64,000 nucleotides of DNA from Halisarca cf. caerulea (lineage: Eukaryota; Porifera; Demospongiae; Chondrillida; Halisarcidae), in the NCBI GenBank assembly GCA_963170055.1, contig CAUJGJ010000030.1, positions 220,001 through 284,000 on the forward strand, given 5' to 3'. Below, one piece after another: positions 1 through 11,267 of this stretch. The notes below the pieces were generated by a model. That model did not search any database, was not told where the DNA came from, and saw nothing but the letters and a program-made list of their open reading frames with translations. The stretch's first letter is position 1. Each line of letters opens with the position of its first letter. A program made the translations under genes and the position numbers.

Positions 1-657
1 CGTAACGATTTAATTGCATATATATATACCTGTCAAAACCACAAGATGTCCTTTGCAACCACGAATCTGCCATATATAACCTATACCTGCGTCAGGGAGT
101 ATTGTACTTGTGTATGCCCTCAAATGTTAAAGCATAACATAACATGGACATGCATTCCATGACTTTGATACTATACATAATGCATGCATGCAGGCCAGCC
201 TTCCATGGCGCATGTTAGAGATGGAGTATAATCCACAAAATAATATACAGTATAAGAAACATACTGTACATTTTATATTATACAGAATAATATTATGTAC
301 AGTAAAAATGACACTAAATGTTAGAAAAAATCAATGGAAACTAATGGCAGTTAAGTCCACACTCCAAAGAAGCAGGGGAATCCTCACTCAGTTCATGGTT
401 TGTAATTCTGCACAAAGAAAAGGGAGTTATTAATTTTTAGCATTTGAATTGTATACACACAAATTACTTGCATTCACATGTATGTACAGTATACTCCACA
501 TCACGATCATACTACACATGCAAGCTCAAAAGCCAAAACAATTACAACAGTAGATGCAAAAGGCATGAAATAATTAGTAGTTAAGACATACGTAGGCGCG
601 AGGGCTGTATGGCACATATAAGATGCTGAGTCCCGAGGGTGAGTGCATTAATTATAT

Positions 658-1050
658 ATGCCATACAGCCTGAGTGCCAATGTCTTAACTATTATAGCAT
701 CCGTTTGTGGACTTTGGGCAAGTTTTCTTGACTTCCAGGAATTTGACGAGCAATTAGAACGCTTAATATCGAGTTTCCGAAGGGAATCGGTGGTAAGAAT
801 CCCCAAAAAAGACTTTCTCGGCTATGATGCCAAGTTCACTTCTCGCATTGGCGAAGATTGGCTTTTTTGGATTAGATTTGTAGCATATTTCTTCAAAAAT
901 CTCTTTAAGGAACTCTGCAGAGAGGCATTTGCCGGAAAACACAAGTTTCCAATTATAAACTCACAGAGAGTTAGACGACCATGTTTTATACATTATAAAA
1001 TTGCTGTATAATTGTACCGTTGCCATGGTAACGGATGCTATTAGGATCGA
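658..1050 (+). repeat. Diverged repeat with short open frame (copy 1)
   Basis: A 117-codon frame (658-1011, plus) whose second half resembles 13640-13860 at DNA level, including a shared tail around the words catgttttatacattataaa and a following ccatggtaacggatgctat-like stretch. In both copies the frame reads FTS..G.D.L early in the match. No known domain was recognised and no splice sites were identified, so this may be a repeat rather than a gene. Confidence 0.4.
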
Positions 1051-1263
1051 GTTAAACTTGTGTACATCTACTCACAAAAAGCCACCAAGAAAGTAATCAC
1101 ATGGGAAAACTTCTGCAAAGCAATCTTGTGGGTCCAAGCGGATGTACATAATACGTATGTGTTAACCAACATGAGTTTACTGGTACAGTATATACACTGC
1201 AAGAACGTACAGTACAAATAAATGATAAAAAAGGAAAACAACAAAATCAGAGTGAGCACTGTA

Positions 1264-1807
1264 TGGCAGGAAATTTTCATGGAGTAAAATTGTCGTGAAT
1301 GGCTCATTTCCCGAAATTCACAGATAATATTTCCGCAGATCCCTAAAATTCAGGTGGCCATTTTTTCTTAGGTGATGGTAGCAAAGTAGCTTTTGAGTGT
1401 ATCATGCAAACGAAATGGAACAAGTCAAAAACATTTACTCCATTTAGACTTCAGTCAAAGATTTGAGGTTACTTTTGCTTTCTAATGGGCCGTGAAACTT
1501 TCAGGTGTGCACACTCTGCCTGACCGTCTTGTTCAAAGAAGTGAAAAGGCGACATATAGCACGACCAACTTTTTGAGAAACAGCCAACAAAATCTCAGTG
1601 CGAACTACAATGAAATCCAGTTACAAACAACGAAGTCTGCTACTACACAAAAAACAAAGGTGCAGTGGCCTAGTGTGTATGTACTACCTGAACCCGACAT
1701 ACATAGCTGTGGGTGTCTAGTACTAAGATTTTGCAAATCAAAAGTTTCACAAATGCTGGGATATCCGCGAAATCTGCAAAAATATTACTCTGCGAAAATT
1801 TCCCACT
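1264..1807. mobile_element. MITE, GGCAGGAAATTTTC family (copy 1)
   Basis: The left end reads ta-tggcaggaaattttcat; the right end reads ctgcgaaaatttcccac-ta, an imperfect inverted repeat bounded by TA. Related termini occur at 4256-4804 and 28227-28530. The interior holds many words of the type ttcgcgaaa/tttcgcagat. No transposase is seen. Ends are approximate. Confidence 0.5.
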
Positions 1808-1917
1808 ATACGGTACATGCACACATGAAAGTATCACATTCACAGGGTATTACTTCATATAAGTACTACACATATATGTACATGATGATGTGTACATGCA
1901 TCCATGTGTCAACACAT

Positions 1918-1924
<7 letters not shown>

Positions 1925-1956
<32 letters not shown>
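1925..1956. repeat. (CA)n microsatellite
   Basis: About 16 CA repeats. The homologous site in the right segmental copy (around 49500/51037) is where the R2-type LINE inserted. Confidence 0.9.
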
Positions 1957-1960
<4 letters not shown>

Positions 1961-1984
1961 CACAAATAAGCAACCATTCGAATA

Positions 1985-2176
1985 CAGTGTAACCCCTCTA
2001 TTTCAGACACCTTTCATGGGACCACAAAGGACTGTTATGATTTTTGAGGTGTCCTAATTTCAGGGGTTAAAGATGTGCTACAACGAAGTATAGAGAACCA
2101 TTTGGTTCCAGTGACATGTGTCTATATTAGAGGGGTGTCCGCAATTCAGGGGATCTGAATGAGAGGGGTTCCAATG
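1985..2176. mobile_element. MITE with TA target, Tigger/pogo-like ends
   Basis: Starts ta-cagtgtaacccct and ends aggggttccaatg-ta. These are imperfect inverted ends of the CAGTnnAACCTC type common in pogo/Tigger-derived MITEs, flanked by TA on both sides. It is about 190 bp with no coding sequence. Similar elements lie at 16371, 34067, 39618, 48179 and 57045. Confidence 0.6.
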
Positions 2177-2202
2177 TATGCACTGCACATGTAATGAGTT
2201 CC

Positions 2203-2613
2203 TTATCTTCTTCTCTTACTAGGAGGATTGTCTGCCTGGCCAGATGATGACTTCTGTGGTATCCTTCCTCTGGTGTCGTTGCCTTTGGATAGATGAGTTT
2301 CATCTCTTTCGGCTTCAACACCTTCAGGAGAAGTGAGACTGCCTGGGGGTACTGGCTGTGCTGAGCTAGGCTGATGGACCATGGAATGATGAGGATTGCA
2401 ATCTGTGACAGCTGGCAAGCATGAATGGTGTACAACTGTAGGTCTACATTGAGGAGTCTCCACAGATGACTGCAATGTGGACTGCAGTAGATGCAGATCA
2501 GGTGGTGGCTGTGGACAGGGAAGAGAATGCTGATCCTGTGAGCATGGGATGAGGTCATTCTGACAGACAAGTCCATCCATAGTTGGGGATGAAAGAGGCA
2601 CATCCAGCAAGGC
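2203..2613 (-). CDS. 3' coding exon of an unrecognised gene (left copy)
   Basis: Open minus-strand frame of about 136 codons ending in a stop at 2203-2205, with a possible acceptor (tttag) just upstream of 2613. The product is rich in Ser, Pro, Gln and His and ends in a basic PPSKRRR tail. No known domain is seen; composition suggests a disordered C-terminus. The copy at 51152-51559 has the same frame, the same stop position and no apparent indel, with scattered substitutions, which argues for coding constraint or a recent duplication. A second overlapping minus frame (2127-2729) is also open here but is not matched at its ends in the other copy. Confidence 0.5.
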   Translation of the reverse strand, partial: ALLDVPLSSPTMDGLVCQNDLIPCSQDQHSLPCPQPPPDLHLLQSTLQSSVETPQCRPTVVHHSCLPAVTDCNPHHSMVHQPSSAQPVPPGSLTSPEGVEAERDETHLSKGNDTRGRIPQKSSSGQADNPPSKRRR

Positions 2614-2784
2614 CTAAACAGTTCAAAAGTAGAAACAGAAATGAAGTTAGAGAATGTGCCATGTGCATGCCATGTCATAGTCCATGCTACAGTTGACCTT
2701 GGGTAGTAAGTACCATCCAGGGAAGGCAAAATGGGTACTCACTATCAGAGGTACTATCCAAGGTGCTTTCAATGGTATTACATG

Positions 2785-3985
2785 AGGTACGTACTTACTT
2801 TGCCTTTTGTGACATCTACTACCAGCAGATTCACGGAACAGCCATAGGTTCACCCATACCAGTAGTTGGAAGATGTTGAATCAAGAGCTCAAAGCACCTA
2901 TCCCAATCCCCCAAAATTTTGGAAAAGATATGTAGATGACACATGTTGTGCAGGATTTTCACCGCCATTAAAAACCATAGAGGGCACCATCCAGTTTACA
3001 TTAGAAAGAGAAGCCCAAGCCCAGCTATTTTTGCATTCCTAGATGTACTGATCCTCTGGAATCATGACAAGACCGCAGATACTGTGGCATATAGGAAACC
3101 CACCTACACAAACGAGTACCAAGACTACTCTTCCCACCACCCCTCAGCCCATAAGGCAGCTGTTGTCAGAACCCTTCATCATAGAGCCCAGACCATATCC
3201 TCCACTGCCAGTTTAAAAGTAGAAGAACAGTAGACAGTAGATAAGGTCCTAGAGTTGAATGGATATCTCAAGAGATTGATCAACCTTTCTCCCAACCTAG
3301 GCAGATCCCAGATGTTCCCTCAAAGTCTTGAGCTACCAATCCCACCTATGTTTCAATCCCTTATGTCAAAGGCACCTCAGAGGCCATTAGACGTATCCTT
3401 GCCCGGCTAGATACTAAGGCAACCTTTAGGCCAAACAATACCCTAAGGCAGATGTTAGTACACCCCAAAGATCCCACCCCACTACAGGACAAAGCAGTCG
3501 TTGTGTATAAAATTCCTTGTAGTAGCTGTCCCAAAGTTTACATATGACAGACTGGTAGGACCCCAGGACAGAGAGTAAAGGAGCACCAGCGTTCAGTCAG
3601 GGATAAGAAGATAACCACATCAGCCTTAGCTCAGCACTCATAGAGAACAGAACACACATGCAATAGATTGGACTGCACAGAAGTATTGGACAATTGTACA
3701 CACACATCAAAGAGATTCTTAGTAGAATCCTGGATGATCCAGAAGGAACCCTCATCCCTGAACAGAGAACTAGGAACACTCCCACAGTATACAAAACCTT
3801 GATGTAAACCTAGACTTCCATTATCAAACCTCAACATTTTATGTTTTTTCAACGTCACTCATAATCTCAATTAACTCTATTCATCATGTTGCATCACCAA
3901 CTGTCACACACCACTATTTGAATGTACCACTGAGGAAGGCAGCAGTTTGCTACCAAAACGTTTGGTGTAATAATCTTATAATGTA
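2785..3985 (+). mobile_element. Penelope-like retroelement, 5'-truncated
   Basis: This retroelement fragment carries the C-terminal half of a Penelope-type reverse transcriptase followed by a GIY-YIG endonuclease, the domain order of canonical Penelope-like elements. Sequence past 3802 ends with a ctgaggaaggcagca...aaaacgtttggtg stretch of the kind often found at the 3' side of such elements. It lies between sequences that are nearly adjacent in the right segmental copy (about 51620), so it is an insertion private to the left copy. Confidence 0.75.
2790..3802 (+). pseudogene. Penelope-like RT plus GIY-YIG endonuclease, broken
   Basis: Reading across frames: RT motif B region YYQQIHGTAIGSPIP (about 2812-2860), catalytic YVDD motif in ERYVDDTCC (about 2925-2950), then FLDVLI...YRKPTYTNEYQ...SHHPSAHK (3040-3160), all typical of Penelope RT. 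From about 3490 one frame reads VVYKIPCSSCPKVYI, a stop, QTGRTPGQRVKEHQRSVRD, then FLVESWMIQKE. This is the GIY-YIG nuclease with its conserved Glu, but the Gly after VYI is replaced by TGA (3545-3547), and a second stop lies at 3641-3643. The RT region needs at least two frame changes. It is therefore inactive. Confidence 0.8.
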
Positions 3986-4255
3986 ATGTAATGTCATAGA
4001 GGTTCATTGCCACATTCAAACTATAACAAGTAGATTATTGAGTAATCACGTAGCATAGATAAATCTTCAAAAATCAATCAATAGGATGTTTCAGCCACAT
4101 AGACCTTCATCAGCCAACATACAAATCATAATTTTAATAATGTCATTTTTTTCTAGTAATTTCCAGTAAGATGGTCCTTCAAATTGCTGAAGGTCACCAT
4201 CACTTCTAAGTAGACTTACCATGAACAATCTTAAACACATATGTATTATACCGTA

Positions 4256-4804
4256 CAGCAGGAAATTTTCGTGTGCAAAATTTTCGCAAATTTGTCCCAT
4301 GAAAGCTGTTTCGCAGTTTTAATTTCACGATTCTGGGCTGAACAGCTTTATTTGTGTTTCTTTCAATACTCCTATCCGTAATACGATGGTTGAAATTAAC
4401 AAAGAGGGGTTTTCGATCACTAGCTACGTAAGAGAATACTAGGCCTATACGTATATATACAGTACTTGGCAGGCTATAATTGGAGATCTAGAGGAATAAC
4501 TGTGCAATAGTCCCCGTGATAGGTACTCACTAGCAATAAAGAAGAATGATTAGAGAGTAGGTCACGTTCCTAAAATAGCTCAAAACGTACTCTTAAGACC
4601 ACAGCAATGAAGAGAAAGTACTCCAGCAGCGGAAATGTCTATGTCTATGGTTGTGACTGACGTCATTGTCCATTTTTGTGCGAATGGTCGCTAATGTACT
4701 GCTATTCGAATGTATTCGAGTCTAAAAGATTTGTGGCATAGTCTCTGCGAAGTAGGCCATTCGCGAAAATAGTGAAAATAAAACCTTGCGAAAATTTCCT
4801 GCTC
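4256..4804. mobile_element. MITE, GGCAGGAAATTTTC family (copy 2)
   Basis: Begins ta-cagcaggaaattttcg and ends cgaaaatttcctgctc. The inner flank of each end repeats ttcgcaaa/ttcgcgaaaat words. No open frame of note lies inside the 549 bp. Confidence 0.6.
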
Positions 4805-5178
4805 TCCAGTTCTTAACTTCTGCATGCTAATCTTTGTACTACTGTCTTCTCTCTAAAAATTCATCATACCTAATGCAGCAAAATTCCATATTTCTATTAG
4901 AATAGAATAGGATTTCCCTAAATTATTTACCCTGATGAAAATATAGAATCTTTTGACAAAAATTGTGTCCTGGTGAGGGGGTGAATTATGGGTGGATCAA
5001 AGGAAAAAGTGTGCTGACATTTGTAATGTAGCACAGGTCACTGATATATGCACACTTCCTAATTGATGTCAATTGATGTCAATTAATAGTGTAAGTGGCT
5101 GGAACTGATCAACTCTAGATGAGACTGTACACACCAACAGTCAACAGTGAATGGTTGACAGCCAATGACAGGACACAA

Positions 5179-5300
5179 ATTAGTTATATCCTGTCCAGGT
5201 GTGCTACAGCAGAAATACAGTGCTGATTGACCGAGGGCGAAGCCCGAGGTCATCAGCACTGTATTTCTGCTGTAGCACACCTGGACAGGATATAACTAAT
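5179..5300. repeat. Near-perfect palindrome with 49-bp arms
   Basis: The arms attagttatatcctgtccag... and ...ctggacaggatataactaat are exact reverse complements over about 49 bases. They are separated by a 22-base centre (gaccgagggcgaagcccgag-like) that is itself partly palindromic. It looks like a compact foldback element. A related, decayed inverted pair (gcccaggtgtgct / agcacacctaggc) lies at about 57240-57325. Confidence 0.85.
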
Positions 5301-5882
5301 ACTTAGAATATGACGAAACTTTAGAAAGCTATTCTCGAATCCTATAATTCCAGCTTTTAGAGATGGCAGGTAAGCCATTTTGACCCTCTCGCATACTTAG
5401 ACAAACAAAAATCCGCAAAGAAGGTTGAAGTGAGCACAAATGGTGTGTATTTCCTTCTTTAAAGACAAAGAAAATATTGCAATTGTTGATGGTGGTGAGA
5501 CTCTGTGCCTGCAAGAACAAAATACATAGAATCTTCATGAGCGAATTTGTCGAGCACTGCGGGAAGATGATGAATTATTAGATCACTTCCGGTACCTGAT
5601 GAAAATTAGAGTTACACAATGGAAATTAGAATGGCTGCAAGTTGGACAGGGTTAGAATGTAAATAAAATTTTAAACCAAAGATTTAGACCTGACAAAAAA
5701 TGGAATGACAAATTTTAGAGAGAATATAGTATACACTTGTTTAACCACCTCAATATATCGCCAAAATACTAACCTACATATAGTGATACACATGTTTTTA
5801 AAACTACAAACTTCAAACAGGGTTGGCAAACACAAGGAAATGCTTACTAGTTTCACTGATTACAGAAACGGACTTCACTTAC

Positions 5883-6128
5883 AGAACAATTGGACCTTGT
5901 TACAGAAAATATTATCTTATCCTCCTCTTTCCAACTCCACTGACAGCTCGAGTCATTTTTAACTTCACTCAAAAGAGCTTTTTTATCAAGTACTCCATCA
6001 ACTGTGCTCAGGGCAAATTTGAAATTGTTGTCTCTTCTTTTGACATATTCTCTCACGAGTAAACAGAATTGGCTGTTAACCCTTGCCAAGAAGGGTTTCT
6101 TAAGATCTTCTGTACAAGCATATCCTAC
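5883..6128 (-). CDS. Internal exon, 82 codons, FC-GVLDK-WxW domain (left copy)
   Basis: A phase 0-0 exon of exactly 246 bp with acceptor tctacag before 6128 and donor GTAAGT after 5883. It reads VGYACTEDLKKPFL at the start, then SQFCLLVREYV, then DGVLDKKALL, then QWSWKEEDKIIFSVTR. The exon at 54641-54886 has identical length, phase and borders. The exon at 13974-14247 shares the core pattern FC...V...GVLDKxAL...WxW...I...R. I do not recognise the domain. These exons belong to a minus-strand gene whose other exons lie between 6 and 14 kb. Confidence 0.7.
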
Positions 6129-6524
6129 CTGTAGATACGTATAAAGCATGATACATTCAATAAAATAGGTACTGAATGTCTTTAGCAAAATGAAACAGAT
6201 AAATATAGTCTGTATGTGTTGATCAAGAAAAAAATTATGGGCAGGTCTGGAAAAAATTCAGGCTAAAAATCCCAATATGCAGAAAAGAGACAAACAATGT
6301 ACGTATCTAATATTGTATCTACTATAGTACAGTAAACAGTACTAATGTAGTAAAGTAAACAGTATGTTCTAATTCTTCGTTAAAGCAAAGTTCAGAGAAT
6401 TTCTGTCATTTAGTACAATTTGGTGCAAGTTGTTAAGACTGACGAAACATTAGAATAATTGGACAAAAAATTAGAATGGAAGTCGAATAATTAGAACATA
6501 CAAAAATGGACGTTCGTAGTCTGA

Positions 6525-6665
6525 AAGTTGCCACTGTGCAAATTCCTACATCCTGCAGCACATCCGTACAATGCGCTGCACGTGTGGGATGTAGGAATTT
6601 GCAATCGACCTGCACATCTGCAACTTACCCTTGTTCTAAGTGTTTTGGGAGGATCCTTTTTTGAT
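6525..6665. repeat. Core fragment of the foldback family at 15001-15495
   Basis: Contains the palindromic core tgcaaattcctacatcctg / gatgtaggaatttgca and one flank, gcaacttacccttgttc, followed by a ggatccttttttgat-like stretch, all found in the larger element at 15001-15495. Confidence 0.6.
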
Positions 6666-7150
6666 AAAGTTGGCAAAATGATTAGTTTTGAGTTTCATCG
6701 ATGGAATGGATGAAGCAATGATTTTCGAGAAAGAGAAAGACACAAAGGGCACAACGAAGAAACAATACTATCAGACTGACTGAGTGAACAGTTTTTAGTT
6801 CATCTACGGTAAATATAGATTTGCTTTTTGAATATGATGTACTCTATTATTAGAGCATCGCAATACAGTGTACTAAAAACTGTTACGGCAATGATATATC
6901 AAAAAGTAAGGTAAGTAAATGAGTAGCAAAAAGTACTGGGATGGTCTGGAGTAGAACAGAGAGTGAGGCAGGGCTGTCTCCTGATTTCCATGACTACTAT
7001 TATTCAGTTCTACAAGTGGGAATGATCCCAGTGGGTACAGATCTTACCAGTTCCATATATTATGGATAACCAACCATAGAGGAAGTTCTAGAGCAAACAG
7101 TGTACACAGTGGTAATAAATATCATGAAGGTGTAAGCAGTGGATCTAAGG

Positions 7151-7768
7151 CAGTGGTGGATCCAGAATTTTTGAAAGGGGGGTTCTTGCTATGAGCCGTA
7201 ATCATATCCTTACTTATGTGCAGGGAAGTTTTTCAATCATGTGTAGGGATATGATTACAGCTGGCTAGCAAGACTAGGCTTCTAGAATTCTGTGATTTAG
7301 AAAATATGAATACATTATGATGTCAAATTCCAACTCCATGCACCAAATGTATTGTATGTACATCCATGATTCTAGACAGTATAAATAGCACTTGCATGAG
7401 GATGTATTGTGGTATTTGTGAAGAATCAATACCTAGGAAACTGTTCTAAAATTGCCTTATTTTGGTTTGTCTATGATGCTTAGTGATGTCACAATAAAAT
7501 GGCAGTATGCGGAGCATTGGTTAGCTAGGGGTTTAGAGGACTGAAACAGGATTCTAGTGAATACAACATGCTAACTACCAACATAATATACTGGTTTATC
7601 TCACAAATTATACAATTTGTAACCCAAATAAGTTATGGCTAGACTATTTTGTGAGTATACGTAAGTCTAAGCAATCAGAGACTTCAAAGTTTCAGAGGGG
7701 GGTTCCATGGAACACATGGAACCCATGGAACCCATGGAACCCATGGAACCCCCCTAGATCTGCCACTG
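7151..7768. mobile_element. hAT-like MITE, private to the left segmental copy
   Basis: Ends are cagtggtggatccagaattt and (reverse complement) cagtggcagatctaggg, resembling hAT termini. The right segmental copy lacks it: flanks gcagtggatct and ggttccagggaacccctgtc lie close together at 56333-56400. Near its right end (about 7702-7752) the 9-bp word catggaacc is repeated about five times. The target duplication is unclear. Confidence 0.6.
7702..7752. repeat. 9-bp tandem repeat (catggaacc)
   Basis: About five successive copies of catggaacc inside the hAT-like element at 7151-7768. Confidence 0.85.
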
Positions 7769-7896
7769 CAAGGGGGTCGGGGAGAGGTTCCAGGGAACCC
7801 CTGTCCACACAGAGGTCACATGTCTATGGTACAACCAGGTCTTAACACATTTTGGTTATAAGATAGACAACGTGTGACACAAATCAATATACAGTA

Positions 7897-8071
7897 CAGT
7901 CCCCTTAAGTAGAACTTGCTTAACTGAAACTTCTAGATAAGTTGAATGGGCTGTTTGTACCTACTCAATTGAACAAATACAGTGTATAAACAAACTCTGT
8001 TTAGTGGAAGTTCTCATAAGTGGAATTAATTTTGCTGTCCCTACTGATTTTGACTTATCCAGAGTCCACTG
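7897..8071. mobile_element. Possible MITE with cagt ends
   Basis: Starts ta-cagtccccttaagtagaac and ends gagtccactg. The inverted match is weak beyond the first bases. The stretch is missing from the right segmental copy at about 56500, which supports an insertion. Confidence 0.4.
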
Positions 8072-8365
8072 CAATAAAGGTAATTAGGTTGTAGCAGTCA
8101 CAAAAATCTCGTTTCAGCCCTCCAAATCTGCTAGCAAACTTGTGCTCTATGCTATTGCAATTTTTACTATAATGTTACCGAGTATGAAATGTCTAGTACA
8201 CAAATCTAGCTACAATGATGGGCTCAACTGGCCCTTGATAACACATCAGTAACTACAGTATAGTATGGCAATTCTTCTAAAGAATAGAACATATCCCCAA
8301 GACTAGTTGCTGTTGGCAAATGCATGGGGTTTGCCCATATATTTTTTTCTTGCTTGAGAAATGTA

Positions 8366-9176
8366 CAGTGCAGTGCATAAAAAAATTGACGACAGCCGAA
8401 AAATGTAAACCGCTATTGTCGTTTATCCCAGCGTTTATTCGCTTGCTCTTTACCGCTGACTGTTTATGCGTCAAGCGCAAACCGATAGTGCTTTACTGAT
8501 AACCGATAACGTTAAACTCTAGCCACTTAGCTCAATACTTGCACAACCTTTAGTACTCGAGTATTATTGTATCAGCGATTCATGCAAAGAATGAGAATTA
8601 GCTATTTCATAAAGCAGCGCATAATTCAATTTTACTATCAGCGCAAGGTCTCTTTTGGACAGCTCTCACATATTCTGCGGCTGGCAGGATTTGACGTTTC
8701 CAAGCAGACTATTTGGAACGTAGTCTGCAAGTACAAGGCGCACGGGACACTCTAGAGGTTGGAAGGATCAGGACGACGTTTCAAGCTTACTGCGGAAGCA
8801 ATGACAATAATCGAGGAGTGGATGAAGGCAAACGACGAAACGCCGCGATCTTCTGAGCCGTTGATCCGTCGAACTCTTAAAGACAGTTTGTAGAATTGTT
8901 TTCCATCATATCGTGAGGAGTTCTTGCCTTCGTATCTGATAATAATTATTTTGTCTATTGCGAAATACAGAAGTAATAACCGAGAAATCTCTGCAAAACT
9001 TTGCCGCTAAATGAAACTTTCAACCAAAACCCGTTGACACTTTAACCGGAAACCGTCAAATGTAATTATGCGAAAACCGGAAACTGTCAAACTTCTACTG
9101 AAAAACCGCTAATGGATAAGCGCTAAAAGCAAAGGGAAAAGTGATAATATTGTCAATTTTTTTATGCACTGTACTG
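8366..9176 (+). mobile_element. Tc1/mariner-derived element with TA duplication
   Basis: Flanked by TA (8364-65 and 9177-78). The first 20 bases are cagtgcagtgcataaaaaaa, and the right end is the inverse with one change. The 811-bp body carries a transposase N-terminal fragment plus many short words of the type aaaccg, gaaaaccg and cgctaa in the subterminal zones. It is not found at the corresponding place in the right segmental copy. A shorter relative is at 18597-19216. Confidence 0.8.
8567..8880 (+). pseudogene. Transposase N-terminal fragment (HTH), Tc1/mariner type
   Basis: The frame from 8567 reads RISYFIKQRIIQFYYQ...GFDVSKQTIWNVVCKYK, a helix-turn-helix pattern like the DNA-binding head of Tc1-type transposases. 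After a stop at 8753-8755 the same frame continues RLEGSGRRFKLTAEAM, the GRP-like linker followed by a second helix region. The catalytic domain is missing. Confidence 0.6.
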
Positions 9177-9177
9177 T

Positions 9178-9585
9178 AGGTATTGTTTCAAAACCTACAA
9201 AAGGCAATTCATGCTAACAATTGGAGCTTACTGGGGAGAGATGAGACCTATAGAACCTTCCTGGCTACCTGTAGCTCAGTTCAAAAAACAACGAGAAGAA
9301 TAAGAAGTATACTAAGAAGTATCTTAAAATGGTACTAGTGTTGATGACCCATACCTTGACGAGTGTACTTCAAATTTCTTTAAAGAGTTAGGTTTACGAA
9401 TCCTTTAAACTACTTTGTCTTGTAGTTGGTTCCTCAAAATGCACCAAAATCCACTTTTGAAAGCTATAAATACTCCATACGTACCAATAATTGTGGGCGA
9501 AACTGAATTTGTGCTAATGTATGGTGGCCATGTTTTTTGTGTCTTGATGTCCATCCTACATATGGAGTACTACCATACTTCATAA
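9178..9585 (+). repeat. Dispersed repeat, plus copy
   Basis: About 400 bp matching the reverse complement of 14290-14692. Shared words include caaaacctacaaaaggca, gatgagacct, cctgtagctcagttc, cttaaaatggtact and ctacatatggagtacta. It adjoins the Tc1-like element. It may be an old element of unknown class. Confidence 0.6.
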
Positions 9586-10174
9586 TACACAGGGACCAGA
9601 GGTATTTAGATCCTACAGGAAATTTAGAAATTTAGATACTACAGGAATTATTCAATTTGCTATGACATTTTAGAATTCAAGCTACTAATAAAATTCTACT
9701 TTATGCTAGTGAAAGTGGTAGGGTAGGTGATTCCTTCACAGTCTCCATGACAAAGGACAGCAACTTTCGACTACAGTCTATTTCATATGTATATTTGCTT
9801 AATGTGAAACATAGGGTATCAGGTATTCTTATTTAATCTGGGGAACCTTTAGCCAGAGGCTACTATAAGTGGCACCCAGAAATTCTTCTAGAAATACTTC
9901 ATAATACACAGGAACTAGAGGTATTTAGATCCTAATTCCTAGGGTGGGCTTGTAAGTGTGCTACGTACAGGTAGAATGATGTGATCTGTTGGTGTTCTCT
10001 GTAAAAAAATAATTGTAAATTCACAAATGGGTAAACTTTAGGATCGAACCTAGTTTTGCTATGAGGTACTACTTACATATAGTCTATGAATGATGTAAAT
10101 CTTGTAGAAGAGAATTGCATGATAATTAGCAGCTTTCATGCAATCAAATAAGTAGGAATGGAGTGTTACTAGGC

Positions 10175-10273
10175 AGGTAATTGACACAAGAACCTTTTGA
10201 CAGAGGCCGCATCATACATACTGTACAAGAGGGATGACATGGTGGATGCCATCCCTCTGTATCCTATCATCCT
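10175..10273 (-). CDS. Exon like 57748-57885 (tandem unit 1)
   Basis: After acceptor gttgag the frame reads RMIGYRGMASTMSS then YDAASVKRFL. It aligns with GIKGNKGTTSTMYS...YDVASAKRF at 57748-57885 and GLKDTKVHHESLL...YDVAFVKRF at 11010-11104. The 3' border is uncertain because the homology is interrupted after KRFL. Confidence 0.45.
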
Positions 10274-10440
10274 CTCAACTTTTGCCCAAGCATATCATTG
10301 GCACAAGTACGTATATGTAAACACAACCATTTATGTACTATATAACATGTATACACATGGTTGCACTGCACTTTAAATAGAAAAACACAATGTATACACT
10401 GAGTAAGCCAGTAGGCAATAGTACGTATGTGAGAACTCAC

Positions 10441-10539
10441 TATGTTGATAGAGACTGTTTTCAGATGTGCTGTATTAGACCAAAGATCCTCAACTTCCCT
10501 AGTGGAGAAAATATCTTCACCATCTTTCTCTCTTGAGTA
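10441..10539 (-). CDS. Exon, 33 codons (tandem unit 1)
   Basis: Phase 0-0 exon with acceptor ctttag and donor GTGAGT, reading YSREKDGEDIF...VEDLWSNTAHLKTVSINI-type sequence. Paralogues are 11268-11348 (27 codons) and 63745-63879 (45 codons). All three have the same donor context and phase, and differ in length at the 5' side. Function unknown. Confidence 0.6.
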
Positions 10540-11009
10540 CTAAAGGAGTAGAACAATAATGTAGTATATACAGTCATACAATTAAGCCAATAGCAATTCA
10601 GTAAGTAATTCCCAAAAATGACTAGTAAATTATACAGGGTGGAATCCAAGCTGCTAGGGAGATTCTATTGTATGCTTGTGAAAGCGATGATTTCTTTACA
10701 GTCGCCATGACAAAGGACAGTAACTTTCCACTATATACCACATACAATCTCTTTTACCGGTATATGTACATTTACTTGCCTTGAACGATGTGATCTGTTG
10801 ATGTGTTCACAACAAATTGTAAATTTGTGTTTGTAGCTCTCACAAACAGGCAATAATTTGTGGTTCCACCCTAGCTTTTGCTATGGGCTACTGTGTATAT
10901 ATTATATATACATAATATATGCACGAAGCAAATCTTACAGAAGAGAATTGCATGATAATTGGCAGCTTTCATGTAATTAATTGAGTAGGTATGGAGCGCT
11001 ACTAGGCAG

Positions 11010-11104
11010 ATACATATTTGGCACAAGAACCTTTTGACAAATGCTACATCATACATACTGTATGTCAACAGAGATTCATGGTGGACCTTTGTATCCTTTA
11101 ACCC
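11010..11104 (-). CDS. Exon like 57748-57885 (tandem unit 2)
   Basis: The frame begins GLKDTKVHHESLLTYS and continues YDVAFVKRFLCQ. The start is placed after ttagag to keep the phase found in the right-copy exon. The downstream border is uncertain. Confidence 0.4.
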
Positions 11105-11267
11105 CTCTAATTTTGCATCATGAAATTTGCACAGACACAGATACAGTAAAATACAACCATTTGGCATATACATAGCATGTATAAACATGGTGGCTATGCA
11201 CTTCAAATGGATAATTACACACTGAGTAATCCAGTGCATGGTAATAGTACAATATGTGAGAACTCAC

